A stretch of DNA of 23,866 bases from Chara braunii (GCA_003427395.1 BFEA01000698.1:44649-68514), one strand, 5' to 3'. Positions 8,974-17,211 are shown, numbered from the stretch's first letter. The notes: generated by a model not told the origin, from the sequence alone. Made by a program: numbers and translations.

Positions 8974-9705
8974 CTACCCATCATTCCCCAGATCAACCAC
9001 CAGATAACGTTTGTACCGTAGTCTCGCTGCTGACTCTAAATCAAAACGAATATTGACGAGATCTGGTGAGGATTGGTCTTTGTAGGCCGAGAGTACCCTG
9101 ACCACTTTTCCAAACGCGTCCTCCACGGCACCAAGGAGCGGAACAAGAGCTGCGACCGTGACCAATTGGCATCGTATCCAAAAAAACTTATATCTCGCCA
9201 CTTCCCGCCACTCCCACAGCTCTTGTTCCGTCATCCATGGACGGAAGGACACCGTGTACTGCTTATTATCCAACGTGATTTGAGCTTCTCCTACTCTCAG
9301 CATGTAGGTAGCTATCTCCTTCGCGGACGCGACATAGGTAGCGAGATTTCTCCCCTCGTTATGAAACAGGCCTCTTTTGGGGGGGGGCTGAAACTTCACC
9401 TCCTGTTGCCCACCCGTTCTCATATAGACGTACCAACCGTTTTTGACATCAATAGGCACAGAGGTCGACTCGTCACCAAAAAATATCGAGACTGCGTGCT
9501 CCCGTAGCCAGTCCGCTTGAATCCGGTATACTTCCGGGTTTACAGTTACCTTAACGTAATCGTCTCCCACTTCAACGGTGTTGGGAGCTAGTTTTTTCGG
9601 TAATACCCCATCGACATAACACTTGGTCAGGATTCCGCGGATCCGCTCTTTCTCCTCCTCCGAGTCGGAGGAGGAGAAAGAGCGGATCCGCGGAATCCTG
9701 ACCAA
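8974..9705 (-). CDS. LINE ORF1 N-terminal part (DUF4283-like region)
   Basis: Reads for 243 codons from a TTG at 9705 to TAG at 8974-8976. The real start is uncertain because the 5' end lies in the palindrome at 9604-9724, and a TAA sits just upstream in frame. The N-terminus is Ser/Glu-rich (IRSFSSSDSEEEKERIRG). The later part follows the order of the DUF4283 region of plant LINE ORF1: a strand like QYTVSFRPW, then the KFFWIRCQL block, LLGAVEDAFGKVV, and DLVNIRFDLESAARLRYK, directly before the zinc knuckle of the next segment. I assign the family from this layout, not from a search. The protein should be an RNA-binding chaperone of a LINE particle. The ORF is decayed (amber stop) and interrupted downstream by the LTR element. 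Confidence 0.6.
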   Translation of the reverse strand: MVRIPRIRSFSSSDSEEEKERIRGILTKCYVDGVLPKKLAPNTVEVGDDYVKVTVNPEVYRIQADWLREHAVSIFFGDESTSVPIDVKNGWYVYMRTGGQQEVKFQPPPKRGLFHNEGRNLATYVASAKEIATYMLRVGEAQITLDNKQYTVSFRPWMTEQELWEWREVARYKFFWIRCQLVTVAALVPLLGAVEDAFGKVVRVLSAYKDQSSPDLVNIRFDLESAARLRYKRYLVVDLGNDG

Positions 9706-9724
9706 GTGTTATGTCGATGGGGTA
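9604..9724. repeat. Perfect 121-bp palindrome (60-bp arms, 1-nt centre) at the LINE ORF1 5' end
   Basis: 9604-9663 is the exact reverse complement of 9665-9724 around a single G at 9664. Both strands therefore encode nearly the same peptide through the arms (SSSDSEEE on the minus strand, SSSESEEE on the plus strand). Minus-strand sequence upstream of the palindrome (about 9725-9790) again looks coding (ASDSSDEVMDAMPSGPPNPP) in the same frame, but the inverted arm brings in a TAA. This fits a roughly 60-bp templated inverted copy inserted into one continuous ORF by strand switching, or a foldback artefact. Confidence 0.9.
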
Positions 9725-9811
9725 GTCGGAGGGGGATTTGGCGGACCCGAGGGCATAGCATCCATAACCTCGTCTGAACTGTCGCTAGCGAAAACACTCA
9801 CTAATCCCTAA

Positions 9812-10140
9812 AACGAGCCAGGTGCTTTCAAACAACTAAAGACCACTCGTACTATTCAGTTACCAAATAATTTAAGACACAAGTTACGTTGACAGAGGCT
9901 TCGACAAACAACAGGATAAACCACTTCCCCTTGCCCAGGTTCTGTTGCTGGACTTCTTACCAACAGTGCCGGGGCCGGATGTCGGACACTGTCGTCGATT
10001 GCTTCCTCTTCGCCCTGAGCCTTCCTCAGGTTACTACCTGCTTCCGTCGAGCGTGAAACTGTCTAAGCTTGAGGATGCATGGGCGCCTAGACCTACTCTG
10101 TCCCCCGAATATTCCATGGGTGGAGACCCACCATAGATGC
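9812..10140. other. No recognisable feature
   Basis: Non-repetitive sequence between the LINE ORF1 upstream region and a possible degenerate exon. In LINE orientation it would be upstream 5' UTR or flank. The longest ORF (9945-10136, +) has no motif I recognise. Confidence 0.4.
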
Positions 10141-10450
10141 TATGGTGAGAATAGCCTCCCTTAGTCTCGCCAGCCTCCGAATTACCGACGACGACGAGCT
10201 TTCGGGGAAAACGAGACGAGGTCAGACCATGCTATGTTCCCGCCGCTGTTCCCAGCGGAGGTACCGCGGAAATTAGCGAAGCCTGATGCGCTGCGTCGCT
10301 GATCGCCCCCGCAGTCACCTAAATTTTCGAATGCAGAAACTTTGTGGGAATGGTTGTACACCAGTCCATCTAGGCTGCTGATACCTCCTAATGCTCTTGT
10401 TGTTGTTGTTGTTGTTGGTATCACCATTGAAGCTGACCGGACCCAGGTAA
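10141..10450 (+). pseudogene. Possible degenerate coding exon, unidentified
   Basis: A + strand frame reads protein-like across about 10195-10446, including FPPLFPAEVPRKLAKPDALR, then TGA at 10296-10298, then SNAETLWEWLYTSPSRLLIP and a Val run from (GTT)6, and ends at CAG/GTAATT near 10446, a possible splice donor. The first half of the region also reads in another frame (MVRIASLSLASLRITDDDEL from 10142), suggesting a frameshift. The minus strand is open too, so coding is not secure. Family not recognised. It could be an old gene fragment or chance. Confidence 0.25.
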
Positions 10451-10780
10451 TTCAGAGTTTTCAATTATGTTATTCGGGGCATCTGATTCAAAGGACTGTA
10501 TCTGGATTCGAGCTTGAATCTGCATTTCAACATTTGGTGCTGCAAATCTGTTTACCCTAAGCCGACCTCTCAACACAGGCTTTGGTGTAGTGGACTATCT
10601 ATTTATAGTATTTATACCCCTCACTCAGGCCCAGCGGATCTGCACCAGGTCCTCCCTGTTTCGGACGCCAATTGGTTTAAATTCTAGATGCTGATTGCCA
10701 GTCAATTGAAGAGCAAGCACGAGGCTGGGCGTGGCCACACGGCAGACGAAACGAAAACAAAACGACTGCATGGGCCATCG
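10451..10780. other. No recognisable feature
   Basis: AT-richer unique sequence up to the SINE target site. A TATTTATAG motif occurs near 10600, but nothing around it supports a promoter call. Confidence 0.35.
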
Positions 10781-10794
10781 AAAGGTGGCAAAAA
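10781..10794 (+). repeat. SINE target-site duplication, left copy
   Basis: AAAGGTGGCAAAAA is found here and again at 11192-11205, directly after the SINE poly(A). A 14-bp duplication is typical of LINE-machinery insertion. Confidence 0.9.
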
Positions 10795-11191
10795 GCATCC
10801 AGCGGCCTAGCTCAGTTGGTAAGGCACGCAAGTGGCATTCAGGAGGTCTTGGGTTCAATCCCCATTGCCGTCATGTACCTTCCTGGGCATGCTTGGCGCC
10901 CGCCACCTAGAGATAGCCCGTTGGTTGGCATTAAAAAGCAGGCTCTGCTGATGCTCATAGGGGGAGGGGTAATCGGGGAGTTATAGCTACTGGCCACTCA
11001 GATGATGCTCGATCCCTCTGCCACTGGCTGTCCCCTGGCCGGTGCCCCCCGTTGGGGGTTCCCTGATCAGGCCACCCTGGGCTGAAAGGCCACCGTTGTC
11101 AGATTAGACACAAGATTGAATTTACCTGGGCTGGTTAGTCCGATGATGATACCTCAAGGCCATCGCCCTTTTTAAAAAAAAAAAAAAAAAA
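10795..11191 (+). mobile_element. tRNA-derived SINE with poly(A) tail
   Basis: The head is tRNA-like: Pol III A box TAGCTCAGTTG at 10808-10818 (full match to the consensus) and B box GGTTCAATCCC at 10852-10862 (full match), 33 nt apart as in a tRNA. The 10801-10807 and 10866-10872 segments still form five acceptor-stem pairs, counting one G-T. The D and anticodon arms are decayed, so the parent tRNA cannot be named. A body of about 300 bp without ORFs follows, with GC hairpins near 11033-11060, ending in ccctttttt then A from 11174. The flanking 14-bp duplication sets both ends. SINEs use LINE reverse transcriptase; minus-strand LINE fragments lie on both sides, but no shared 3' tail is seen. 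Confidence 0.88.
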
Positions 11192-11205
11192 AAAGGTGGC
11201 AAAAA
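11192..11205 (+). repeat. SINE target-site duplication, right copy
   Basis: AAAGGTGGCAAAAA, identical to 10781-10794. The first As merge with the SINE poly(A), so the exact element end is ambiguous by a few bases. Confidence 0.9.
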
Positions 11206-11355
11206 ATACACTCGTTACTATTTATAGCAAAAGTGATGAACGTGGGCATATTCTTAGAAAGATGCACTCCTTTTCGATATTCGGTTCGTGTGCCGTGTGG
11301 AGCACAAGTTAAAACGGGAGCACGGAAGCCGGAGGAGCACCAAAAAGCTTTTCTT
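11206..11355. other. No recognisable feature upstream of the U6 copy
   Basis: No plant U6 promoter elements are seen: no upstream sequence element like TCCCACATCG and no TATA box at the expected distance. This supports calling the U6-like sequence a retrocopy. Confidence 0.5.
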
Positions 11356-11433
11356 GACCATCTTCGGGACAAATTGGAACGATAGAGAGAAAGAAGATTA
11401 GCATGGCCACTGCGCAAGGATGACACGCATTAC
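11356..11433 (+). pseudogene. U6 snRNA retropseudogene (3'-truncated, poly(A) tailed)
   Basis: The stretch contains hallmark U6 blocks in order: a 5' hairpin remnant (gaccatcttcggg), AATTGGAACGATA, GAAGATTAGCATGGCC and TGCGCAAGGATGACACGCA. These include the ACAGAGA region, here mutated to AGAGAGA with a 4-nt insertion, and the catalytic AGC triad segment. The natural 3' end (AAATCGAGAAATGG...) is missing; the copy runs into ttacaaacccc and then 24 A at 11441-11464. A missing 3' end plus a poly(A) tail marks reverse transcription, probably by LINE enzyme, possibly with template switching. A clean target-site duplication is not visible. It would not make functional U6. Confidence 0.88.
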
Positions 11434-11440
11434 AAACCCC

Positions 11441-11464
11441 AAAAAAAAAAAAAAAAAAAAAAAA
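11441..11464 (+). repeat. Poly(A) tail of the U6 retrocopy
   Basis: Twenty-four uninterrupted A, 8 nt after the last U6-like base. Its orientation agrees with the U6 strand. Confidence 0.85.
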
Positions 11465-11984
11465 GGCCTCTTCTTCCAGGATGACGACAACACAGCGCGA
11501 AAAAAAGGCAATTTCACTCCGCCTCCAACATTTTTCAAAAAACGATAGACATTTAGCCACAGTCCAAATGCACTACGTCGAAGAACACGGGCAGATGCGG
11601 ACACTATATTAAGTAATCTGCTCGCGCAAGCCCTGAAGACATCGGAGGTAAGACAGATTGCGTGAGGCAGGCAGAGTGAGAACCGCAAACTTAAGCCTAA
11701 CGATCAGCATGATGTCCCATCCTGACCGATAGACAGACCAGACACACTGAGAGGAACGGACTGCTGAATACACAGAGCGACAGATAGAAAAAGACGACGT
11801 CGACGACTCAGCCACACCGAGAGAGAGTCGGACGCGGCAGCGGTGGGCAGCAACACAACACAACACAAGTCCTCAAGAAAGAATCGAGAACATAAACTTT
11901 GTCCTCCTTCACGCTCTCAAATGAAACAATCCTGCATCAAATCTTCTATTCTATACTGTGATACGGCTTGAGGACATGCACTAA
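11465..11984. other. No recognisable feature
   Basis: Unique-looking sequence. If the minus-strand beta-helix exon belongs to a gene, this is its downstream part (3' UTR or next intron), but no polyadenylation signal or further coding motif is seen. Confidence 0.35.
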
Positions 11985-12591
11985 TTAGACCTGCAATATG
12001 CAGACCTCGCAGTTCTGGCGAATGACCGGACGTTGAACCATCGGAATTTTTGGAACCGGGACGACGAAGAGGGAAAGTTCGTCCTTGGGACAGACCGACA
12101 CGGCCGTTGGAAGCCTGTGAAAATCGCTGGACACCACAGCGACGTCGTTGCCTTTCCCGCCCTTTGCTGTGTTCCCACCCGCGACACGCCCGGCGATGGC
12201 GGTGCGACAGACGCGCGCTTCCACATACGAGCCCACCGCCAGCGCGCCGCCGGGGCCGCCCTTCGCCACGTTCTTCGTGAAGTTGCATCGCGTGATGAGC
12301 ACCTTCATCCTCTCAGGGTACGGCGCGTATGACCCCTCGATGAAGATGCCGCCGCCACTCTTTCCAGCCGTGTTCGAGTCCAGGGTCACGCGATCGAAGA
12401 CGTACCTCTCCGCCCGTGCGTCAATCAACACGGCTCCACCATTCCCTCCCGCCCTGTTGGACCTGAACGTGGTACGGACGACTTTCCCACTGCCGGAAGT
12501 GGAGAGGAGAAGGGCGGAGCCGTGGTTGTTCTCGAAATGGCAATGTTCGATGTGCCACGCGTTCCCTCCATTGCCGACCGAGACCTTCGCC
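11985..12591 (-). CDS. Exon of a Pmp-type right-handed beta-helix protein (partial)
   Basis: Reads about 201 codons on the minus strand, from a possible acceptor TTCTAG/G near 12591 to a stop at 11985. It carries alternating GGA[ILV] and FxxN motifs at roughly 25-30-residue steps: FENN, FRSN, GGAVLI, DSN, GGGIFI, FTKN, GGALAV, then GGNTAKGGKGNDVAV. This pattern defines chlamydial polymorphic-membrane-protein repeats and also occurs in many algal and protist extracellular proteins; each turn adds a rung to a parallel beta-helix. A cell-surface or secreted role is likely (family knowledge). No signal peptide is in the window because the 5' exons are missing. Codon composition is GC-rich, unlike the flanks. 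It could be a live exon or a gene fragment. The start is the splice site, not an ATG. Confidence 0.6.
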
Positions 12592-12935
12592 TAGAACGGA
12601 AACTCGACTCCTTTTTTTTTTCTTTTTTTTTCCGGGTTGGTCTAGAGTGTGCACTTGTTGTGCCAGGTTGGTCTGGCTAGTGTAGTTTGTAGGATATTCC
12701 TAACTTCTGTTGCTGTGCTGTCAGGTTGGGCTGGCAAAGACTTGTGTCAAAAAAAGAAGAACAAAGAAAAAAGAAACAGGAGTAAGGGGCTCGCCACACA
12801 GCCTTTCGAACAGAGGCATTTTTCGAAAGTTGTCGGATGAAATTCGAAAGCCCGCCGTTCAAACCGCCCCCCCTCCCCCCTCTCCCCATCTTTGAATTGT
12901 TTTTCTCTCGGGGGAAAAAAAAAACCCTTCGACTT
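12592..12935. other. Low-complexity intergenic stretch with homopolymer runs
   Basis: Contains T9CT8 at 12613-12630, C runs near 12870, and two imperfect copies of tgccaggttggtctggc (12660) / tgtcaggttgggctggc (12719). No gene is seen. Confidence 0.5.
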
Positions 12936-13610
12936 TTTTTTTTTTGGGAAATAGCATAGTTTCCTTATAATTGCAAAAGGAGGCCGGGAATCCCTCCACA
13001 TTTCAACCCGGGAAAGTCACCAGACCTCCATGAGGCTTTACTGGAAACCGGGTCCAGTGTCCCATGCTCCTTACGATAGACATGCTATTTCTACAAAAAG
13101 GGGAACTGGTCCTTCTCATCAGATCTATCCTGGAATTTCACTGGACCATGTCAATTCATCAACAGAAATACTCCACACCCTGGCCATACTGCTATCTAAC
13201 ACTACTCCGGGAGCATTACCCGACTGTACTTCATGAGAGTCTAAAGCCGACTCCCCCGAATCTTCAGCCAATGACCTCAATTCAATCATAGTATCCAATC
13301 CTATATTCATGCTTGCCTAAATCGGCGCCCACTGATACCGCTACTAAGCTCACTTCTTCAACCAGCTGCAAATGGAGAGTTTACCTTCAGGAGATATCTG
13401 TGCCAGCCGGTTCTGCGAGACCCAGGTCTTGTGAAACCACAACCAACCTTTCTGTTGCCAGTCCGCAATCAATGTCAATCTAATTCTCAACTTTATCAAA
13501 TTCTTCAGCTGGTCGAACCCCGTGTCCTCGTCTCTAAACAGCTTCTGATTTCGTGCCCACCAGATAACGCCCATGATAATGCCTCTGCAGACCTGAGCTA
13601 TGACCCTTTG
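12936..13610 (-). pseudogene. 3' end of a LINE: ORF2 C-terminus, 3' UTR and A tail
   Basis: On the minus strand a frame ending at 13350 carries CRGIIMGVIWWARNQKLF and then a Leu/Arg-rich helix and WQQKGWLWFHKTW. This is the pattern at the end of plant LINE ORF2 proteins, after the RT domain and its terminal zinc-binding region (W..R.N..F motif). About 400 bp of non-coding sequence follow, ending at ...ctatttccc and a run of A (T run near 12936-12947 on the + strand), the usual LINE 3' end. The ORF2 part is severed at about 13610, where unrelated degenerate repeats begin. It is not the same copy as ORF1 at 7808-9705, because the order is wrong for one element. Confidence 0.5.
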
Positions 13611-14133
13611 ACTTTTGAAACATTCGTCGGCGTGGAAAAGTTTTGGCCATAAAAAATGGCCGACCGTGGTTGGAAACATTCTTCCTCGTTTCATTGGGAC
13701 CCCACCGCAGGCCGATAGTTTCGGCATTGGAAAAGTTTGGGCATCTCGAATAGGAAATTGCACCGGGGTGTTTCCCAAAAAGGCAAGCCCGGCGGGGGCT
13801 GTGGTCCATGGTCTGCTTGCGCAGCCAATGAAGTGTCTACAAAACGCCACGGCGTCCAGCCCGATCCTGGAAACTGTTTTCCATGCTCCCCCCCCGACTC
13901 GTTTGGAGCCGTCCTTGGAAACTGTTTGGAAACTCGTTGCCAAAAATTTCCACACCGCGAGCCGAGTAGAAACGCCCCGCCAGCTTTTCCACGACCTCTT
14001 TCCAACCGCAGTGGGGTATGAAATTCCTTTCCGGGCCGACTTTCCACGACGGTTTCCAACACCTGTGGGGTCTGAAAAACACTTCCTCGCCAAAACTTTT
14101 CCACGCCGCCGGCCAGTGGGGTCCAAGCCTCAG
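13611..14133. repeat. Degenerate tandem repeats rich in TTTCCA / TGGAAA motifs
   Basis: Units of about 55-60 bp recur with a pattern ttttccacg...tttccaac.c..gtggggt.tgaaa, clearest at 13985-14040, 14041-14095 and 14096-14130. Looser, partly inverted versions (gtggaaaagttttgg, ggttggaaac) lie at 13632-13730. Both strands have long open frames simply because the repeats lack stops. I see no protein family, and do not count these frames as genes. Confidence 0.5.
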
Positions 14134-14441
14134 AAAAAAAAAAAAACCTTCGCCACACAGACTTCCGAAACATTTGTCCTTTCAAATTCCGGCATTCTAC
14201 TTCCCTCGTGACAGGTGGGCACACCTCGACAAAAATGGCGGTTGTCAGGGTCACTACCCTGACATATGGTCATCGTGAGGGCCCATTTTCACAAGACCCG
14301 ATTGAGGCTTTTGAGTTTCGGGCAGTGACAGGCCGGAGGGACGGTCCTCTTCGAAATGCTTTTCGAGTGCATTCGGACTGACACGTGTAAAAATGTGAGA
14401 AATGCGAGTTGGCTCGAAAGGCTGTGTGGCGAAGATGGAGG

Positions 14442-14648
14442 GCCTCGCTCCACCACTCTCGAAATGTGCAAAATGATACTGAATCTTCAGCTAGAACAAG
14501 GAAAGATACATCGCCACTCTCGAAATGTGCAAAATGAGAACGAACTTCCCGCTAGAACATGGCCAGATGCACCTGCCACATTTTTGTCGTTTTCACATTC
14601 CGAGAGTGGTGTGGCGAGGCTCTATTACTCAGGTTGGGGATATATAAG
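14442..14648 (+). promoter_or_regulatory. Possible promoter: repeated motif cluster before TATATAA (copy 1)
   Basis: A 24-bp motif (CCACTCTCGAAATGTG and more) occurs at 14453-14476 and 14514-14537. An inverted version lies at 14594-14620, matching 14442-14467 with one indel and few mismatches. TATATAAG at 14641-14648 follows 21 bp later. Repeated binding sites upstream of a TATA box suggest a Pol II promoter reading to the right. The same arrangement is at 21076-21282. Confidence 0.35.
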
Positions 14649-15886
14649 TCAGATCTGCAGAGGGATTATCATACTCATCATTCATCTGGCTTTCACGCAA
14701 CAACGCCCTCTTCAAGGGAGAACTTCAGGGCCTCGTTCGACACCACTACAAATGTAAGGATTCTTAGAAAATCATCGTTCCACCACACCCTAATCACGAT
14801 GAAAACGAACTCCGGAATATTTCCACATTTTGGGCTTGTAGGGTCCGCCCTAAAAAATAAGGGCGGCCCAGGCAAGACGATGGAAATCTCTAGGGAGTCG
14901 TCCGAGGTGACTTGAAATGTGAGGGTGGGACCCTACGGATCGCGTCATTCATGGAGGCTGTGGCACCTTCACAGACGTCCGTGCCCAACAGGCCGACCTT
15001 CTGACACCCAGCCCTCCTCGCCTGAGATGTAAGGGCGGGTGAGTGTAGGGTCTTCCTCATGGGTTGTGGAACGAAAAACAAAGTTAGGGTAAATTAATCA
15101 GCCTCGGTTTCCAGCACAATGGCGTCACTCTCAATGATGTACTTGAGGGACGCTGGACCCGGTTTCCAGCAGGTGATGCTCCCCACCAATAGATGGCAAT
15201 GATGCTGAGGGCATACTGGTTGTCCACTTCAGACAAAGCAACAGTGTCCACCATTACTGCAATCATAATGGAGGCGAACCTCCGCTACTATCCCTCGGAG
15301 GTCTCTCTCGGTGCGTTGGCAAGGTTTGCCAAGCTATCCGGAAGTCGCTGGGGGGCTATGCTCTCCGGCATGTACCCCGGATTGAGAAGTTTTCGGGCAG
15401 TATGAAGGAGTGTACAATATTCAGAATAGAAGCTTTGGGTACGGGAAGCGAGTTTCATGTCGGGTGGGGTGTTCTGTGGGAAATGTGAGCCGATCAGTGT
15501 ACAATATGCAGTAGGGATTTTGAATCACATTTTTGAAATCGCGCCGAGATGAATTTCTGATTTTTTTCGGGAGAATTTTTTACTTCTTTTTCGAAGGAAT
15601 GTAAGAATAGAACGGTCAGAATGAACTGGGACTGACAACCGGGAAAGGCAGTAAAAGTATTAGGCCTACAAAAAGCTACCGGGAACAGGGTATTGCGCAA
15701 GCGGAGCGAGTTAACAATACCGGCGTGCTTAGCGATCAGAAGAACCACGTACTGGACGGAAGCTATAGTGGGAGGGCGTCAGGCTAAAACATAGTAATAC
15801 CGGGAAGGGGGGAAAGAGGGTGGTACACGAAGAGGAACGGGGGGTATGGCAGAAGAAACAGCAGAGTTTGGACTCAGCGAGTATAA

Positions 15887-16198
15887 CAAGGAAGGGCGAA
15901 GGCAGAAAGGGAAGAGGAAGACGAAGAATGGAGGCAGCAGATACTTAAGTGGGAAGGGAAGCAAGCGGTGATCGCGGAAGTGACAAACATAGTACGAACG
16001 GGTGAGGAGATGGCGGAAGAGGAAGGGGAAGGTATGGGGGAAGAGCCAGAGACGGTTCTTGCCGAGGATTTTGAAGAAAGAAGGCAAGGACGGTGGAAGG
16101 TACGTAGGGAAGGTTCGGGAGAAGAATGTGAGAATGAATCGGTACTACAAAATAGCCAAAGGGGGTCAAGGTGTTGGGCGGGAGAAGTACTAAGATAA
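15887..16198 (+). pseudogene. Glu/Arg-rich coiled-coil ORF fragment (copy 1)
   Basis: About 103 codons open after a TAA at 15884, with EREEEDEEWRQQILKWEGKQ and later acidic stretches, strongly heptad-like. Just upstream another frame starting with ATG at 15847 has similar character (MAEETAEFGLSEYNKEG), so a frameshift near 15890 probably split one ORF. Coiled coils of this kind occur in Gag-like proteins of algal retroelements, but no diagnostic domain is present. The identical frame recurs at 22521-22832. Confidence 0.35.
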
Positions 16199-16305
16199 GG
16201 CGGAAGGAAGATGCGCGTAGAGGTAGGGATAGGATAGAAGTGACGACGGGGTAGGACCTTCACAGGTTTTTGATGAGATCTCATGAACGGGGAAACTATA
16301 TAACA

Positions 16306-16331
16306 GAGATGGTAATACAGCATACCATCTC
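16306..16331 (+). other. Perfect 8-bp hairpin upstream of the ribozyme (copy 1)
   Basis: GAGATGGT (16306-16313) and ACCATCTC (16324-16331) enclose a 10-nt loop, 16 nt before ribozyme helix I. A 12-bp palindrome ATGAGATCTCAT lies at 16273-16284. Together with the ribozyme this makes a compact structured RNA region of about 155 nt. Copy 2 is at 22940-22965. Confidence 0.6.
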
Positions 16332-16347
16332 AGGTTTATACGAAGAG

Positions 16348-16427
16348 TTCTCCTTGGGTTCAGCCCCCTGATGAGCTGTCGCTGTACGTCGACAGCGAAA
16401 CGCGTCGGGGAATTACGTACTAGAGAA
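16348..16427 (+). ncRNA. Type I hammerhead ribozyme (copy 1)
   Basis: All core elements are present in order. CTGATGA is at 16368-16374. Helix II GCTGTCG/CGACAGC (16375-16381 with 16390-16396) is perfect, with an 8-nt loop. GAAA follows at 16397-16400. A minimal helix III ACGCGT (16400-16405) is followed by the cleavage-site C at 16406 in a GTC triplet. Helix I closes the fold: CCCC (16364-16367) with GGGG (16407-16410), then an asymmetric internal loop, then TTCTC (16348-16352) with GAGAA (16423-16427). Predicted cleavage is between 16406 and 16407. Helix III is only two pairs alone, but ACGCGT is self-complementary, so two molecules could share it, as proposed for short-helix-III hammerheads of Penelope-like elements and animal retrozymes. 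The internal loop in helix I and loop II could make the tertiary contacts of fast natural hammerheads. Confidence 0.85.
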
Positions 16428-16571
16428 GAGAAGAGTGTGCTAAGAATGAGGAGTGCGGGAGCGTTGTATGTTTGCAGGGTGTATGAAGCTCGACTCAGCT
16501 GAGTGGCGAGATCGTTAATTTTTTTTGCGAGTTTTTGTAAAGCTCGGCACAGTTGCATGGTGAAGCATACA

Positions 16572-16606
<35 letters not shown>
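16572..16606. repeat. (CAT)n microsatellite (copy 1)
   Basis: Nearly twelve uninterrupted CAT units, 145 bp after the ribozyme. Identical in length in copy 2 (23206-23240), unusual for independent old copies of a microsatellite. Confidence 0.9.
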
Positions 16607-17210
16607 GTCGTGTCATCTTCTTTCTGGTTTTCTGGATTTTGGTAGCATCTAGCCTTTGCTCTTATCTAGGGTATCGGTGCTCACAGATGGTAGAACCCGG
16701 ACTGATGTCAACAGAGTTGCTTTGTTCTGTGCCCCTGGTTCGTCGATGTCAGAACGACGCTGGCCGGAGCTGGGGTGTTGCCCTGTAACCTGCAAATCGC
16801 AGGAGTGCGAGGCCTTGTAGAAAGATCTGGGTGTTGCCGAGGGAGGAAGGTAATTCAGTGGTGAATGGGGGGGGGCTGCGAGGTGGTGAGAAGAGATCAG
16901 CAATGGGGGACATTGGTTAGGAAGGTATTGTTTCAAGGTAACTTTGTTCTGATATAAGGAAGGCTAGGTGTTGTTCTAAGTTTAGGAGGCCAGAATAGGT
17001 GATATAGCGTAATTGTAATCATCATCATCAGTAGAGTCAACATCACTAATTTCATCAATCACAATCAGATTCAGTATCAACATTATAGGAGGGACACTGA
17101 GCGCGGTTCTCAGTATGTCTGGTTCGGTCTCTCCGGGTAGACTGTGAGGACCCCGGCCTCAATATTTTCATTGAATATCAGCATTGGGCACTGGGCCCAT
17201 TGATCTTTAA

Positions 17211-17211
<1 letters not shown>

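Larger units (their letters stand above)
14147..17211 (+). repeat. 3065-bp direct repeat, copy 1
   Basis: Matches 20781-23845 at a constant offset of 6634 bp. Every segment compared by eye is identical, and all translations agree, with no indel. It starts right after an A13 tract (14134-14146) with ccttcgccac and ends at tctttaac before A76. Inside: an inverted/direct repeat cluster and TATATAA (14442-14648), a hairpin GGTATTG...CAATACC (15689-15721), a frameshifted Glu/Arg-rich ORF (15887-16198), structured RNA including a hammerhead ribozyme (16273-16427) and (CAT)n (16572-16606). The poly(A) suggests a retroposed + strand transcript, but no target-site duplication is seen. No RT is recognised. 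Confidence 0.9.

Noticed and set aside
11609-11866. Minus-strand 85-codon ORF as a further beta-helix exon
   Set aside because: No GGA[ILV] or FxxN repeats, and no splice signals linking it to 11985-12591.
13350-14126. 258-codon minus-strand ORF
   Set aside because: Only its last ~85 codons resemble LINE ORF2. The rest is degenerate tandem repeat translated without stops, and all frames are open there.
15779-16323. Two overlapping minus-strand ORFs (102 and 149 codons) in the duplicated unit
   Set aside because: They are shadows of purine-rich + strand sequence, rich in Ser/Pro/Leu/Phe, with no motif.
16572-17040. Possible CRISPR-like or second hammerhead signal from ATCATCATCAG runs
   Set aside because: These are trinucleotide runs; the CTGATGA on the minus strand lacks any helix II or GAAA partner.
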